Below are positions 24,092-33,818 of a stretch of 62,563 bases of DNA, in pieces (the first letter of the stretch is position 1; each line of letters opens with the position of its first letter). Below the pieces are notes generated by a model, which was not told where the DNA came from, made no database searches, and saw only the letters and a program-made list of their open reading frames with translations. Origin of the DNA: an uncultured Bacteroidaceae bacterium (GTDB taxonomy: Bacteria; Bacteroidota; Bacteroidia; Bacteroidales; Bacteroidaceae); the NCBI GenBank assembly GCA_905235305.1, contig CAJOLC010000028.1, positions 1-62,563 of the forward strand, written 5' to 3'. Both the position numbers and the translations under genes were made by a program.

Positions 24092-26392
24092 ATGAAAAAG
24101 ACCGTAACTACCTTGTTCGCTCTGGCGACAATGACTGCTGCACAGGCTCAGAAACCAACCTGCCCAGCTGACTTCGTCAGTACGCTCGTGGGCACCGACT
24201 CGAACTTCGAGCTCTCCACGGGCAACACCTATCCCGCCACTGCCATGCCCTGGGGCATGAACTTCTGGACGCCTCAGTGCGGAAAGAACGGCGAAGGATG
24301 GACCTACACCTACACCGCCAACCGCATACGCGGCTTCAAGCAGACCCACCAGCCAAGTCCGTGGATAAACGACTACGGCCAGTTCTCCCTGATGCCCATC
24401 AGCGGCTCACCCGTTTTCGACGAAAACGAACGTGCTAGCTTCTTCAATCACAAAACGGAAACTGCACGTCCGTACTACTACAGCGTGTTCCTCGCCGACT
24501 ATGCCATCCGCACAGAACTGGTGCCGACGGAACGTGCCGCCATCTTCCGCTTCACGTTTCAGGGGACAGACTCTGCATTCGTCGTGGTCGATGCCTTCGA
24601 CCACGGTTCGCAGATTACCATCGACCCTGAGAACAGGACCATTACCGGCTACACCACACGCAACAGCGGTGGCGTGCCCGAAGGCTTCAAGAACTACTTC
24701 GTCATTCAGTTTGACAAGCCCTTCAACTTCACTTCCACCGTCCTCGACGGACAGATACGACGTGGCGCGGGGACAGCAGAAGGAGGCCATGCAGGCGCAA
24801 TCCTGGGGTTTGAAAAGAATAAGAAATTAGAGAATCAGAAGGGGGAAGATGTCGTGTACGCATACGTAGCTTCTTCTTTCATTAGCATCGAACAGGCCTT
24901 TCAAAACCTGAAGGAACTTGGCGACAGGGACTTTGAAAAACTAAAGACTAAAGGTCGCGACCGCTGGAACGAAGTGTTGGGACGCGTGGAGGTGGAGACG
25001 GACGACACTGACCTGCTCCGCACCTTCTACAGCTGTCTCTACCGCAGCACACTCTTTCCACGGCAATTCTTCGAATATACCGCCGACGGAAAAGTCGTAC
25101 ACTACAGTCCGCACACCGGCGAAGTCCTGCCCGGACGTATGTTCACCGACACCGGATTCTGGGACTCTTTCCGTGGCGAGATGCCGCTCGTCAACCTGAT
25201 ATATCCTGAAATAGGAGCCCAGATGCAAGAGGGTTTCTACAATTCCTATCGTGAAAGCGGCTTCTATCCCGAATGGGCAAGTCCAGGGCATCGCGACTGC
25301 ATGGTAGGCAACAACTCAGCCTCCGTCGTGGCAGATGCCTACATAAAAGGCGTCACGAAGGCAGATGCGCAGGCCATGTACGAAGGCCTTCTCTACGGAG
25401 CAAGCCATCATCATCCACGCGTGAACTCATCGGGTCGGGCAGCCTTGGAGTCATACAACAAGCTGGGATATGTGCCCTCTGACGAGATTGGACAGAGTGC
25501 GGCAAGGACTTTAGAGTATGCCTACGACGACTGGTGCATCTATCAGATGGGCAAGAAGCTCGGACGCCCTGCTTCCGAGACAGACGTCTTCAAGAAACGC
25601 AGCCAGAACTACCGCAACATCTTCTATGAGAAGTATGGCTTCATGAGCGGTCGCGACAGCAAGGGAAACTTCCCCGAGGACTTCGACCCCTGTCAGTGGT
25701 GGGGACCCTTCACAGAAGGAAACAGCTGGCACTGGACATGGTGCGTGTTCCACGACATACAAGGTCTGATAAACTTGATGGGCGGCGACAAGGCATTTGT
25801 GCAGAAGCTCGATGGCGTCTGGCAGACCCCTCCAGTCTTCGGAAAAGGCGTTGACACACGGAAACAACTCATTCACGAGATGCGTGAAATGCAAGTTATC
25901 GACATGGGTCAGTATGCCCACGGCAACCAACCCATTCAGCACATGACCTATCTCTACACGTTTGCAGGCGAACCTTGGAAGACTCAGTACTGGGTACGGC
26001 AAGTTCTCGACCGTCTCTATACGGCAGCCCCCGACGGCTACTGCGGCGACGAAGACAACGGACAGACGTCTGCCTGGTACGTCATGTCAGCCCTGGGCTT
26101 CTACAGCGTGTGTCCCGCCTCCGACCAGTACGTCATCGGCTCACCGCTTTTCCCCAAAGCGAAGATACATTTCCCCAATGGAAAGACCTTGGAAATAAAG
26201 GCTGACGCTGGCGGTAGCGCAGGGCCGTACATCGAAAGCATGAAGCTGAACGGCAAGAAGTACGACAAGAACTACCTGCTTCACAGCGACTTGATAAATG
26301 GCGGAGTGATAGACTTCCAGATGAGCAGCAAGCCGAACAAGACACGCGGCACACAAAAAGACGCAAGGCCCTACTCGATGTCGAATGAATAA
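24092..26392 (+). CDS. GH92 exo-alpha-mannosidase
   Basis: The protein has 766 residues with a signal peptide (about 1-19, AQAQ). It shows the GH92 order: LVGTDSNFELSTGNTYPA, RIRGFKQTHQPSPWINDYG, FWDSFRGEMPLVNLIYPE, and the C-terminal GYCGDEDNGQTSAWYVMSAL, whose Asp653 and Asp655 fit the calcium/base region of the family. GH92 enzymes are calcium-dependent inverting alpha-mannosidases acting on mannan side chains or N-glycans. A short Lys/Asn-rich stretch (FEKNKKLENQKGED, bases 24811-24845) looks like an in-frame AT-rich insertion. It is followed, after 34 bases, by a GH43-type gene and then GH76, a coherent mannan module. Confidence 0.92.
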   Translation: MKKTVTTLFALATMTAAQAQKPTCPADFVSTLVGTDSNFELSTGNTYPATAMPWGMNFWTPQCGKNGEGWTYTYTANRIRGFKQTHQPSPWINDYGQFSLMPISGSPVFDENERASFFNHKTETARPYYYSVFLADYAIRTELVPTERAAIFRFTFQGTDSAFVVVDAFDHGSQITIDPENRTITGYTTRNSGGVPEGFKNYFVIQFDKPFNFTSTVLDGQIRRGAGTAEGGHAGAILGFEKNKKLENQKGEDVVYAYVASSFISIEQAFQNLKELGDRDFEKLKTKGRDRWNEVLGRVEVETDDTDLLRTFYSCLYRSTLFPRQFFEYTADGKVVHYSPHTGEVLPGRMFTDTGFWDSFRGEMPLVNLIYPEIGAQMQEGFYNSYRESGFYPEWASPGHRDCMVGNNSASVVADAYIKGVTKADAQAMYEGLLYGASHHHPRVNSSGRAALESYNKLGYVPSDEIGQSAARTLEYAYDDWCIYQMGKKLGRPASETDVFKKRSQNYRNIFYEKYGFMSGRDSKGNFPEDFDPCQWWGPFTEGNSWHWTWCVFHDIQGLINLMGGDKAFVQKLDGVWQTPPVFGKGVDTRKQLIHEMREMQVIDMGQYAHGNQPIQHMTYLYTFAGEPWKTQYWVRQVLDRLYTAAPDGYCGDEDNGQTSAWYVMSALGFYSVCPASDQYVIGSPLFPKAKIHFPNGKTLEIKADAGGSAGPYIESMKLNGKKYDKNYLLHSDLINGGVIDFQMSSKPNKTRGTQKDARPYSMSNE

Positions 26393-26426
26393 TAAGAAAT
26401 CATAAATGGTTTTTATAAAGAACGAT

Positions 26427-28145
26427 ATGAAAAAGATTGTATTGTTGATGGCGATGGCGGCGACGATGCTTCCCGCTGTAGTGACAATGGCCGCTGGTGA
26501 CAAAGGCGACATCGTCATGACCAACCCGTTGAACCTGAGCTACAAGTTCGAGACAAGAGACCCAGTGCATCGTACAGCAGCAGACCCTGTCATCGTACTG
26601 TATCACGACAAGTATTTCCTCTTCTCGTCACATGCTGCAGGTTATTCCTATTCCGACAATCTTCGCGACTGGAACCACATCTTCAGCAAGATGCCTCTCG
26701 TGAAGGAATGGGCCCCTGCGGTAATGGTTTACGATGACTACATATACTACATGGGCTTCGGAAACAAGCGGATCTTCCGTTCCAACGACCCCATCAACGA
26801 CAAATGGGAAGAGGTGACAGGGACAGAACTGCCAGACAAGGGAGACCCCGACTTCTTCGTCGATAACGACGGACGCACCTACTATCTGTGGGGATGTTCG
26901 GCAGGCGGACCGATGCAAGGACTGGAGTTCGACCCGAAGACCTTCAAGCCTCTGACGGAAGTCCACGACTTGATGCCCTACAACGGTGAGCGTTTGGGAT
27001 GGGAAGTGCCTGGCGACCACAACGAAAAGGTCGGGTCGAAGGGATGGAACGAAGGCGTCAGCATGGTGCATGACGGTGACTACTATTACTTCTTCTATGC
27101 CACTCCCGGCACGGAATTCATCACATATTGCTCGGGAGCTTACGTCGGGAAGAGTCCTCTCGGACCTTTCGAACCGATGACAGGCTCGCCTTTCGCCATT
27201 CGTCCTGCAGGATTCTTCACGGGTGGCGGACACGGACATCCATTCACAGACCGCTATGGAAACCATTGGTATGTGGCTTCGCTCATCATCGGCGCACGCG
27301 AACACTACGAACGTCGCATCGGTATCTTCCCTGCTTATTACGCAGATGGCTATGCCCACACCATCATGGAGGACTTCGACAAACCGTTTGTCGTGCCGAA
27401 CAGAAAGGTCGATTTCAGCCGCGAGTCCATAGTCCTCGACATGAATGTGCTGAGCACGAAGAAGTCGATGACAGCCTCATCGACCGCTGGCGACATGATT
27501 CCCAGCAAAGCTTCCGACGACGACATACGTACTTGGTGGTCGGCAAAGACCGGCAACAGCGGCGAATGGTTGCAGATGGACCTTGGAAAGCCGATGAACG
27601 TGGAAGCTGTCGAGGTATGCTTTGCCGACGAAGGTTTCAAGTCTTATCGTTTCGACACGAACATCCCCACCTACAAATACATCGTGGAAGGCTCGTCTGA
27701 CGGCAAGACTTGGCACACGGTTCTCGACCGTCAGAACAATGCAAAGGACCAGATATACGAGCTTTACGTCTTGCCGAAAGCAGACAAAGTGAGGTACCTG
27801 CGCGTGACGAACAAGACGACGTTTGCCGTCGGACAGTTCTCTGTGAGCGACTTGCGCGTCTTTGGCCACATGAAAGGAAAAGCTCCGAAGGCAGTGACGG
27901 GCTTCGTGGCTGAACGTGGAGCCGACCGCCGACGCATCACCATGTCGTGGAAAGAACAGAAGGATGCCATCGGCTACACAGTGCGTTGGGGCGCGACGGA
28001 AGAACGTCTGGACCACTCGGCACAGGTCTATACGACGAGTGTCGATTATGGATTCTTCGACCGCGACCAGACTTACTATGTGGCGATACAGCCCTTCAAC
28101 GAAGTAGGCAAAGGCAAGATGTCAAAAGTGATTAAAATAGAATAG
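26427..28145 (+). CDS. GH43-like glycosidase with discoidin-type CBM and fibronectin III domain
   Basis: The frame opens at ATG 26406, but the signal peptide MKKIVLLMAMAATMLP starts at 26427, which I prefer. A five-bladed propeller carries the three GH43 acidic residues in HRTAADPVIV, KGDPDFFVDNDG and WNEGVSMVHDGD. From about residue 340 an F5/8 type C (CBM32-like) domain follows (KSMTASSTAGD; TWWSAKTGNSGEWLQMDLG), then a fibronectin III domain ending the protein. GH43 enzymes with such tails commonly release arabinofuranose, galactofuranose or galactose from complex glycans; which one is not visible here. It lies between GH92 and GH76 genes with short gaps. Confidence 0.82.
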   Translation: MKKIVLLMAMAATMLPAVVTMAAGDKGDIVMTNPLNLSYKFETRDPVHRTAADPVIVLYHDKYFLFSSHAAGYSYSDNLRDWNHIFSKMPLVKEWAPAVMVYDDYIYYMGFGNKRIFRSNDPINDKWEEVTGTELPDKGDPDFFVDNDGRTYYLWGCSAGGPMQGLEFDPKTFKPLTEVHDLMPYNGERLGWEVPGDHNEKVGSKGWNEGVSMVHDGDYYYFFYATPGTEFITYCSGAYVGKSPLGPFEPMTGSPFAIRPAGFFTGGGHGHPFTDRYGNHWYVASLIIGAREHYERRIGIFPAYYADGYAHTIMEDFDKPFVVPNRKVDFSRESIVLDMNVLSTKKSMTASSTAGDMIPSKASDDDIRTWWSAKTGNSGEWLQMDLGKPMNVEAVEVCFADEGFKSYRFDTNIPTYKYIVEGSSDGKTWHTVLDRQNNAKDQIYELYVLPKADKVRYLRVTNKTTFAVGQFSVSDLRVFGHMKGKAPKAVTGFVAERGADRRRITMSWKEQKDAIGYTVRWGATEERLDHSAQVYTTSVDYGFFDRDQTYYVAIQPFNEVGKGKMSKVIKIE

Positions 28146-28164
28146 AAAAGTTGAAAAAGTAAAA
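28146..28164. repeat. A-rich spacer repeat shared with 61132-61150
   Basis: AAAAGTTGAAAAAGTAAAA stands directly after the GH43-like stop codon. The identical 19-mer occurs near 61132, ahead of the binding-protein gene. Variants of GAAAAAGTAAAA also occur near 33704, 33808 and, on the other strand, 60100. Confidence 0.6.
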
Positions 28165-28190
28165 CATTAAATAGTAATTAACTCATAACT

Positions 28191-29465
28191 ATGGACTATA
28201 GACTGAAGAGATTCCTGTCTGCCGTACTCTTTTCTCTCTGCATGGGAGTGACAGTTTCTGCTCAGACGGACAGACTTTCTGCAAGAGAAGCAGAAACGTG
28301 GGCTGACAAGTTGGCCGACGCAATGATAAAAAACTTCTGGGGAGCTAATTTCAAAGAGACTCCCGACCGCTATTATTTCAACAAAGAAAGCCAACAAGCC
28401 AACATGAGTACTGGTGACTACTGGCCACAGGCACACGCTGCTGATGTGCTCACGGATGCATTCGTGCGTACTGGCAACAAGAAATACAGCAACCTCTACG
28501 ACCTGTGGTGGCAGAGTATGCCACGTTTCAATCCTGGTGCACGCTATGGTCGCAGACTCGGAGACCTTTGGTGGAATGCCTACGTTGATGATATGGAATG
28601 GCATTGTCTCGCGCTCATCCGCATCTACGAAGCTACAGGTCAGGTGCGCTATCTCAACAAAGCACGACAAATTTATGGCGACTGGATATGGACCAGGTGG
28701 AGCCCTGAGAACGAAGAACCCTGGCATGGAGGCATCACATGGAAGACAGATGTCAACCCTTCTAAGAACGCATGTTCCAACGGTCCTGCTGCCATCATTG
28801 CTGCCCGCTTGTCTGAGTTCGCCCATATTGACGCTACATACGAGAAGAACAAACCAGCCTTAGAATACCTGGACGAAGCGTGGAAAATCTATCGTTGGGA
28901 ACGTAAGTACCTCTGGAACCCTGAAGATGGTGCCATCTATGACAACATGAACCGCGAAGGCCGGCTCGGACGCTTCAGCCTGAGCTACAATCAAGGCACC
29001 TTCATTGGTGCAGCCGTGGAGCTGTATCGCTTGACAGGAGACCGCTCGCTTATCGAGGATGCTGTCCTCACTGCACGCTACACCACAGGCCCAATGAGCA
29101 GACGAAATGACGGAGTCCTGTCCGATGCCGACGGAGGAGATGGCGGTCTCTTCCACGGAATCTTCTATCGTTACTTCGCCAACCTCATAGTCCTGCCCGA
29201 CCTCGATGCAGACATCCGTAAGGAATTTACAGACTATCTCCAGCATAGTGCTGCCGTGATGACCAGCCAGGGCATTAATCCCGAGACGAACCTCTACGGA
29301 GGTCATTGGCGCAGACCACAGCCCACAGAGCGTCCGTCGGCACTTACACCGCAGCTCACCGCCTGCATGTTGCTCGAAGCTGTATGCAAGGTCAACCGCG
29401 AAACGACGAACGAAATAAAAGAAACACCCTCTGCCAATGTCGTAAGAGACAATTCGCGCATCTAG
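28191..29465 (+). CDS. GH76 endo-alpha-1,6-mannanase
   Basis: This 424-residue protein has a signal peptide (about 1-24, VSAQ). The (alpha/alpha)6 barrel carries the catalytic Asp pair in WWNAYVDDMEWHCLALIRIYEATG (Asp133-Asp134), and the conserved LSYNQGTFIGAAVELYRLTG and GGDGGLFHGIFYRY segments. It cleaves alpha-1,6-mannan backbones by family knowledge. It is a stand-alone single-domain enzyme, unlike the GH76 domain at 11526, and completes a GH92-GH43-GH76 module. Its stop codon directly precedes array A4. Confidence 0.9.
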   Translation: MDYRLKRFLSAVLFSLCMGVTVSAQTDRLSAREAETWADKLADAMIKNFWGANFKETPDRYYFNKESQQANMSTGDYWPQAHAADVLTDAFVRTGNKKYSNLYDLWWQSMPRFNPGARYGRRLGDLWWNAYVDDMEWHCLALIRIYEATGQVRYLNKARQIYGDWIWTRWSPENEEPWHGGITWKTDVNPSKNACSNGPAAIIAARLSEFAHIDATYEKNKPALEYLDEAWKIYRWERKYLWNPEDGAIYDNMNREGRLGRFSLSYNQGTFIGAAVELYRLTGDRSLIEDAVLTARYTTGPMSRRNDGVLSDADGGDGGLFHGIFYRYFANLIVLPDLDADIRKEFTDYLQHSAAVMTSQGINPETNLYGGHWRRPQPTERPSALTPQLTACMLLEAVCKVNRETTNEIKETPSANVVRDNSRI

Positions 29466-29535
29466 GGGAAACTTCTGCTGAGTAAACGCCAAACTACTGC
29501 TGAGTAATCAGCCATCTACACACGAGTAGTCTTTC
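29466..29535. repeat. 22-nt repeat array A4
   Basis: GAGTA recurs at 29480, 29502 and 29524, 22 bases apart, preceded by CTTCTGCT, CTACTGCT and CTACACAC. The central copy reads CAAACTACTGC followed by TGAGTAATCAG, close to the ideal palindromic unit. The array starts at the stop codon of the GH76 gene. Confidence 0.75.
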
Positions 29536-29587
29536 AAAAAGCAATGCGTCACGAATCTGAAACTACAAACAACTAAACAAACACAAT

Positions 29588-32500
29588 ATGAAAAACTTCA
29601 TTTCAAACCGTGTGGCCAAGACTTTGGCCATGTTAGGACTCATCGCGCCCTGCGCGCTGTCCATCGTCCCGACTAACGGGACGGCACAGACCATGACGGA
29701 ATGGGACAACCCTGCCGTCTTCCAGTTGAACCGCGAGAAGGCACATGCGATAGCCCTTCCGCAACAGACCGTCGCCTCTCGGGGCGAGAGTGACTGGCGC
29801 GATTCTCCATACGTCATCACACTGAACGGCACGTGGAAATTCCATTGGGCACCTAACCCGAGCCAGGCTCCTTCTGATTTCACCGATGCCTCCATCCGTA
29901 AGCAAGCAGCCTCTTGGGACGACATCAACGTGCCATGTCCCTGGCAAGTCTATGGATTTAGGCACAACAAGTCGTGGGACAAACCGCTGTACGTCAACAC
30001 AGGTTATCCTTTCACCTACGACCGTCAGACATGGAGCGTCATGGCAGATCGCCCGTCGGACTGGACCTACACGGGCGAGATGAAGAACCCCGTTGGCACC
30101 TATTTCCGCACATTCGACGTGCCTAAGGACTGGAAGGGACGCGACGTCTTCGTCCGCTTCAACGGCGTCGGGCACGGCTACTATGTATGGGTGAACGGCG
30201 CGTTTGTGGGCTACGCAGAAGACTCCTTCCTACCTTCCGAGTGGAACATCACGAAGTACCTGAAGCCTTCGGGCTCGAACAGCCTCGTCGTCCGTGCATA
30301 CCGCTTCACGAGCGGCAGCTTCATCGAGTGCCAGGACTACTGGAGATTGACCGGCATCGAACGCGACGTGCTCCTCTGGTCTGCGTCAAAGACACGCATC
30401 CGTGACTTCTTCTTCCGCACCGACGAACTTACCGACGGCAATAGTCACGCCTCTGCAAGCCTCGATGTTGAGGTGACGGGAAGTGGAACCATACAAGCCG
30501 AGGTGCGCGACGGCGAGCGTGTCGTAGGCACAGCCACAGCAGAAATGAGCGGCGCAGGCCAGAAAACACTGACGTTTCGGGACCTCTCCGTCGAACCCTG
30601 GAGCGCAGAGTCGCCCCGACTCTACGACCTCGACATCAAACTCCTACAGGGAAAGAAGGTCGCCGACCTCAGAACACTCAGAGTCGGCTTCCGCATCGTC
30701 TCCGTCCGTGACGACGGCGCATTGCTCATCAACGGCGAACGCATCATCTTCCACGGCGTCGATCGTCACGACCACAGCCAGTGGAACGTGCGCACCGTCT
30801 CGCGTCAAGAGACCGAAGAAGACATCCAGAACATGAAGAGACTCAACGTCAACGCAGTCCGAACGAGCCATTATCCCGACAATCCCTACTTTTATGACCT
30901 GTGCGACCAGTACGGAATCTATGTCCTGGCCGAAGCCAACGTGGAGTGTCATGGCAACATGGGACTGTCGCGCGAAGAGGCGTTCCGGGCTCCCATGGTT
31001 GAGAGAAACGTGCGTCAAGTGCTGACCTTCCGCAACCATGCCTGTATCTTCGGCTGGAGCGCAGGCAATGAAAGCGGCAACGGAGACAACTTCAAATCGG
31101 TGGCGGAAAGCATCCTTGCACTCGACAAGACACGCATCACGCACTACGAAGGCAACTCAACATGGAGCCTCACCACAAGCCGCATGTATGCCGGACTTGA
31201 CGAAGTGGAACGCATCGGCAGGGAAAATCAGGAGAAATTCAAGGCAGGCGAGAAAGGCATCCGTCCCTTCATCATGTGCGAAAACACACATGCCATGGGC
31301 AATTCCATGGGCAACCAACGCGAATACTTCGACCTCTACGAACGTTATCCCTCGCTTACGGGCGAATTTATATGGGACTTCAAGGACCAAGGCTTGCGTG
31401 TCGGCGACGACCAATACTACGGTGGCGACTTCGGAGACAAGCCTAACGACAACAACTTCTGCTGCAACGGCGTCGTCCTTGCCGACGGTTCCTGGACATC
31501 GAAATCATACAACGTGAAGAAAATCTACCAGCCCGTTGACTTCCGTCTGCGCGACGGGAAACTCTCCATCAAGAACAAACGACAGTTCCGTACACCGGAA
31601 CAGGACTATGAAATACTCTATGCATACTACGACGACGGCATTCGAAAGACCGAATGGAACAAGCTGAGTGACGACGAAGTAAAGAAGGCGATGACCGACG
31701 GCATCAGTATCCCCACCAATCACGAAGCGGTTCGCTTCAGCGCCAGACAAAAGCAACCTACCCTCTGGGCAGACAGAGGTTACGAAGTAGCAAGCGAACA
31801 GATCACCTTGCACACTGCCGACCGCAGCAAACTCCGCGTGATTGCACCGGTGGCCAGTGGCGAGAACATCACCGCAGAAGAAGTGAGTGGCGGACTCGTG
31901 GTACGTGTGGGACGCTTCCCCATCACGTTCCGAAACGGTCAGATTGTCGATAGAGACGGACAGGTTCGATTCGAGCTTAACGCCTTCCGCGCGCCCCACG
32001 ACAACGACAAGAACTCGTCCGACCGTTGGGACAAGCAGGGACTTCGCAACCTCGTCTGCAAGAACATCAAGCAATCCTACGAGCAAAAGACAGGTGAAGT
32101 CATCGTCCACTTCACCAACATCTATCAAGCTCCAGGCTCCACCTTCAGCATCCAGACGGAAGAAACCTTCACCATCCTGAACGACGGAACAGTAGCCATC
32201 GAGAGCGACATCGTGCCAAGTGAACGAGGCAGCGAGTTGCCCCGACTGGGTTATCGTGCCATTCTGCCCGAAGGATTCGAGAAGATGCGCTGGTTGGGCA
32301 GAGGACCTCACGACAGTTATCGCGACCGCAGCGAGTCGGCCTTCGTAGGTCTATGGGAAAGTACCGTATCGTCGCAATTCGAGAAACAAGTCCTGCCGCA
32401 GGAGACTGGCAATAAAGAAGACGTACAATGGCTGGCATTGACGGGCGACAGAGGCTTCGGCATCCTCTTCGTGGCACCAAACAAGATGGCTGCTTCCGCA

Positions 32501-33703
32501 GGACATTGGGACGACCGACAGTTGTACACCGACCGTCGCAACCGTGTGCGCCATCCCAGCGAAGTGAAGTTCGGCAGGGAGACCTACGTCAACCTCGACG
32601 CCTACAACCGTGCCCTGGGCAACAACAGCTGCGGACGCGATGTGATAGACAAGTACAAGATTCCTGCCGGCCCCACACATTTCGCAGTCATTGCAAAAGT
32701 GCTCTTCGAGCCGATGAGCAATGAACAATTGGCAGAAGCAGCAAAAATCACTTTGCCTCAAAAAGAGAACGAAGGCCTGAGCAAGTATGATTTCTTCTAT
32801 GCCGGCGAGCGTCCCGACCACAAGATGTACATTGTCGAAGGTGGAAAGGTTACGTGGAAATACGACGATCCACAAGGGAAAGGTGAGATAAGCGACGCTA
32901 TACTTCTGAGTGACGGACACGTCCTCATTGCCCATCAACACGGCATCCGCGAGGTCGTTCCTAACAGGAAGACGAAGGACGGCTACAAAACAGTCTGGCA
33001 GATGGACACGCCTCAGGGCTACGAAATACACTCCATCCAACCCATCGGCAAGAATAAAGTCCTCTATGTTCAGTGCGGTAATCCGTTCGAAGCCGTAGTG
33101 ATGGAGATTCCCTCAAAGAAAGAAATCCGCCGCTTCCCACTGCCGTTCCGTAACGGAGGTTCACATGGACAGATGCGTAACATGCGCCTTACTAAGAAAG
33201 GAACACTGCTGATGGCATCCTTCGAGTATGGCGCCGTGATAGAATTCGACAGCAATGGAAAGGAACTCGGACGCTGGGAATGTCCCGGAGCTTGGGGTGT
33301 GGAAGAGCTGGAGAACGGCAACATCCTTGTAGCGACCAACCAGAGCTATGTCCGCGAGTTTGACAGAAAGGGCGAAGTTGTCTGGGAATGGAACTGGAGA
33401 CAGCAAGGACCTCTCTCCGTTGTCCGCGTTGGCGACAGGCTTCGCGAAAGCATAAGTGGACAGAAAGCTCATCGTCTGAAGAACGGCAACACGATGATTA
33501 CCAACTGGCTTAACCCGTGGAGCAACGAGACGAGCGACGCGTTGCAGCCTGCCGTGCAAGCCATCGAGGTCACACCGACCGGCGAAGTCGTATGGCAACT
33601 CAAGTCGTGGAATGAACCTGCTGACTTAGGTCCGAGCACGACGATACAGCTTCTTGACGAACCTGTTGACAGGAAGAAACTCTTCTTCGGCGACATCAAA
33701 TAG
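29588..33703 (+). CDS. GH2 beta-galactosidase-like enzyme fused to a C-terminal beta-propeller
   Basis: The protein has 1371 residues with a signal peptide (about 1-34, GTAQ). Residues 35-1060 form a long GH2 enzyme closely related to the one at 19477; acid/base Glu495 is in SAGNESGNGD and nucleophile Glu565 in FIMCENTHAMGNS, with the catalytic-site His568 retained. From about 1065 to the end there is a propeller of WKYDD-, VVWEWNW- and EVVWQLK-type blades (KMYIVEGGKVTWKYD; NGNILVATNQSYVREFD; KNGNTMITNWLNPW), like PQQ-type or arylsulfotransferase-like repeats. The next gene encodes the same propeller alone as a lipoprotein. The propeller may bind glycan or partner proteins, or have its own activity; sequence does not decide. 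Confidence 0.87.
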   Translation: MKNFISNRVAKTLAMLGLIAPCALSIVPTNGTAQTMTEWDNPAVFQLNREKAHAIALPQQTVASRGESDWRDSPYVITLNGTWKFHWAPNPSQAPSDFTDASIRKQAASWDDINVPCPWQVYGFRHNKSWDKPLYVNTGYPFTYDRQTWSVMADRPSDWTYTGEMKNPVGTYFRTFDVPKDWKGRDVFVRFNGVGHGYYVWVNGAFVGYAEDSFLPSEWNITKYLKPSGSNSLVVRAYRFTSGSFIECQDYWRLTGIERDVLLWSASKTRIRDFFFRTDELTDGNSHASASLDVEVTGSGTIQAEVRDGERVVGTATAEMSGAGQKTLTFRDLSVEPWSAESPRLYDLDIKLLQGKKVADLRTLRVGFRIVSVRDDGALLINGERIIFHGVDRHDHSQWNVRTVSRQETEEDIQNMKRLNVNAVRTSHYPDNPYFYDLCDQYGIYVLAEANVECHGNMGLSREEAFRAPMVERNVRQVLTFRNHACIFGWSAGNESGNGDNFKSVAESILALDKTRITHYEGNSTWSLTTSRMYAGLDEVERIGRENQEKFKAGEKGIRPFIMCENTHAMGNSMGNQREYFDLYERYPSLTGEFIWDFKDQGLRVGDDQYYGGDFGDKPNDNNFCCNGVVLADGSWTSKSYNVKKIYQPVDFRLRDGKLSIKNKRQFRTPEQDYEILYAYYDDGIRKTEWNKLSDDEVKKAMTDGISIPTNHEAVRFSARQKQPTLWADRGYEVASEQITLHTADRSKLRVIAPVASGENITAEEVSGGLVVRVGRFPITFRNGQIVDRDGQVRFELNAFRAPHDNDKNSSDRWDKQGLRNLVCKNIKQSYEQKTGEVIVHFTNIYQAPGSTFSIQTEETFTILNDGTVAIESDIVPSERGSELPRLGYRAILPEGFEKMRWLGRGPHDSYRDRSESAFVGLWESTVSSQFEKQVLPQETGNKEDVQWLALTGDRGFGILFVAPNKMAASAGHWDDRQLYTDRRNRVRHPSEVKFGRETYVNLDAYNRALGNNSCGRDVIDKYKIPAGPTHFAVIAKVLFEPMSNEQLAEAAKITLPQKENEGLSKYDFFYAGERPDHKMYIVEGGKVTWKYDDPQGKGEISDAILLSDGHVLIAHQHGIREVVPNRKTKDGYKTVWQMDTPQGYEIHSIQPIGKNKVLYVQCGNPFEAVVMEIPSKKEIRRFPLPFRNGGSHGQMRNMRLTKKGTLLMASFEYGAVIEFDSNGKELGRWECPGAWGVEELENGNILVATNQSYVREFDRKGEVVWEWNWRQQGPLSVVRVGDRLRESISGQKAHRLKNGNTMITNWLNPWSNETSDALQPAVQAIEVTPTGEVVWQLKSWNEPADLGPSTTIQLLDEPVDRKKLFFGDIK

Positions 33704-33706
33704 AAA

Positions 33707-33789
33707 AAGTAAACAAGCCCGCAAGTAAACAAGTTGACAAGTAAACAAGTTGGTTGCAATAACTCGTCAACTTGTCAACTTGTCAACTC
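33707..33789. repeat. 16-nt direct repeats followed by an inverted repeat
   Basis: AAGTAAACAAG occurs at 33707, 33723 and 33739 (period 16). The segment 33731-33752 is nearly the reverse complement of 33768-33789, allowing a stem of about 22 bp with three mismatches. It lies between the GH2-propeller and propeller lipoprotein genes and differs in period from the 22-nt arrays. Confidence 0.65.
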
Positions 33790-33818
33790 GCAGGCTCGCA
33801 GGCTCGTGAAAAAGTAAA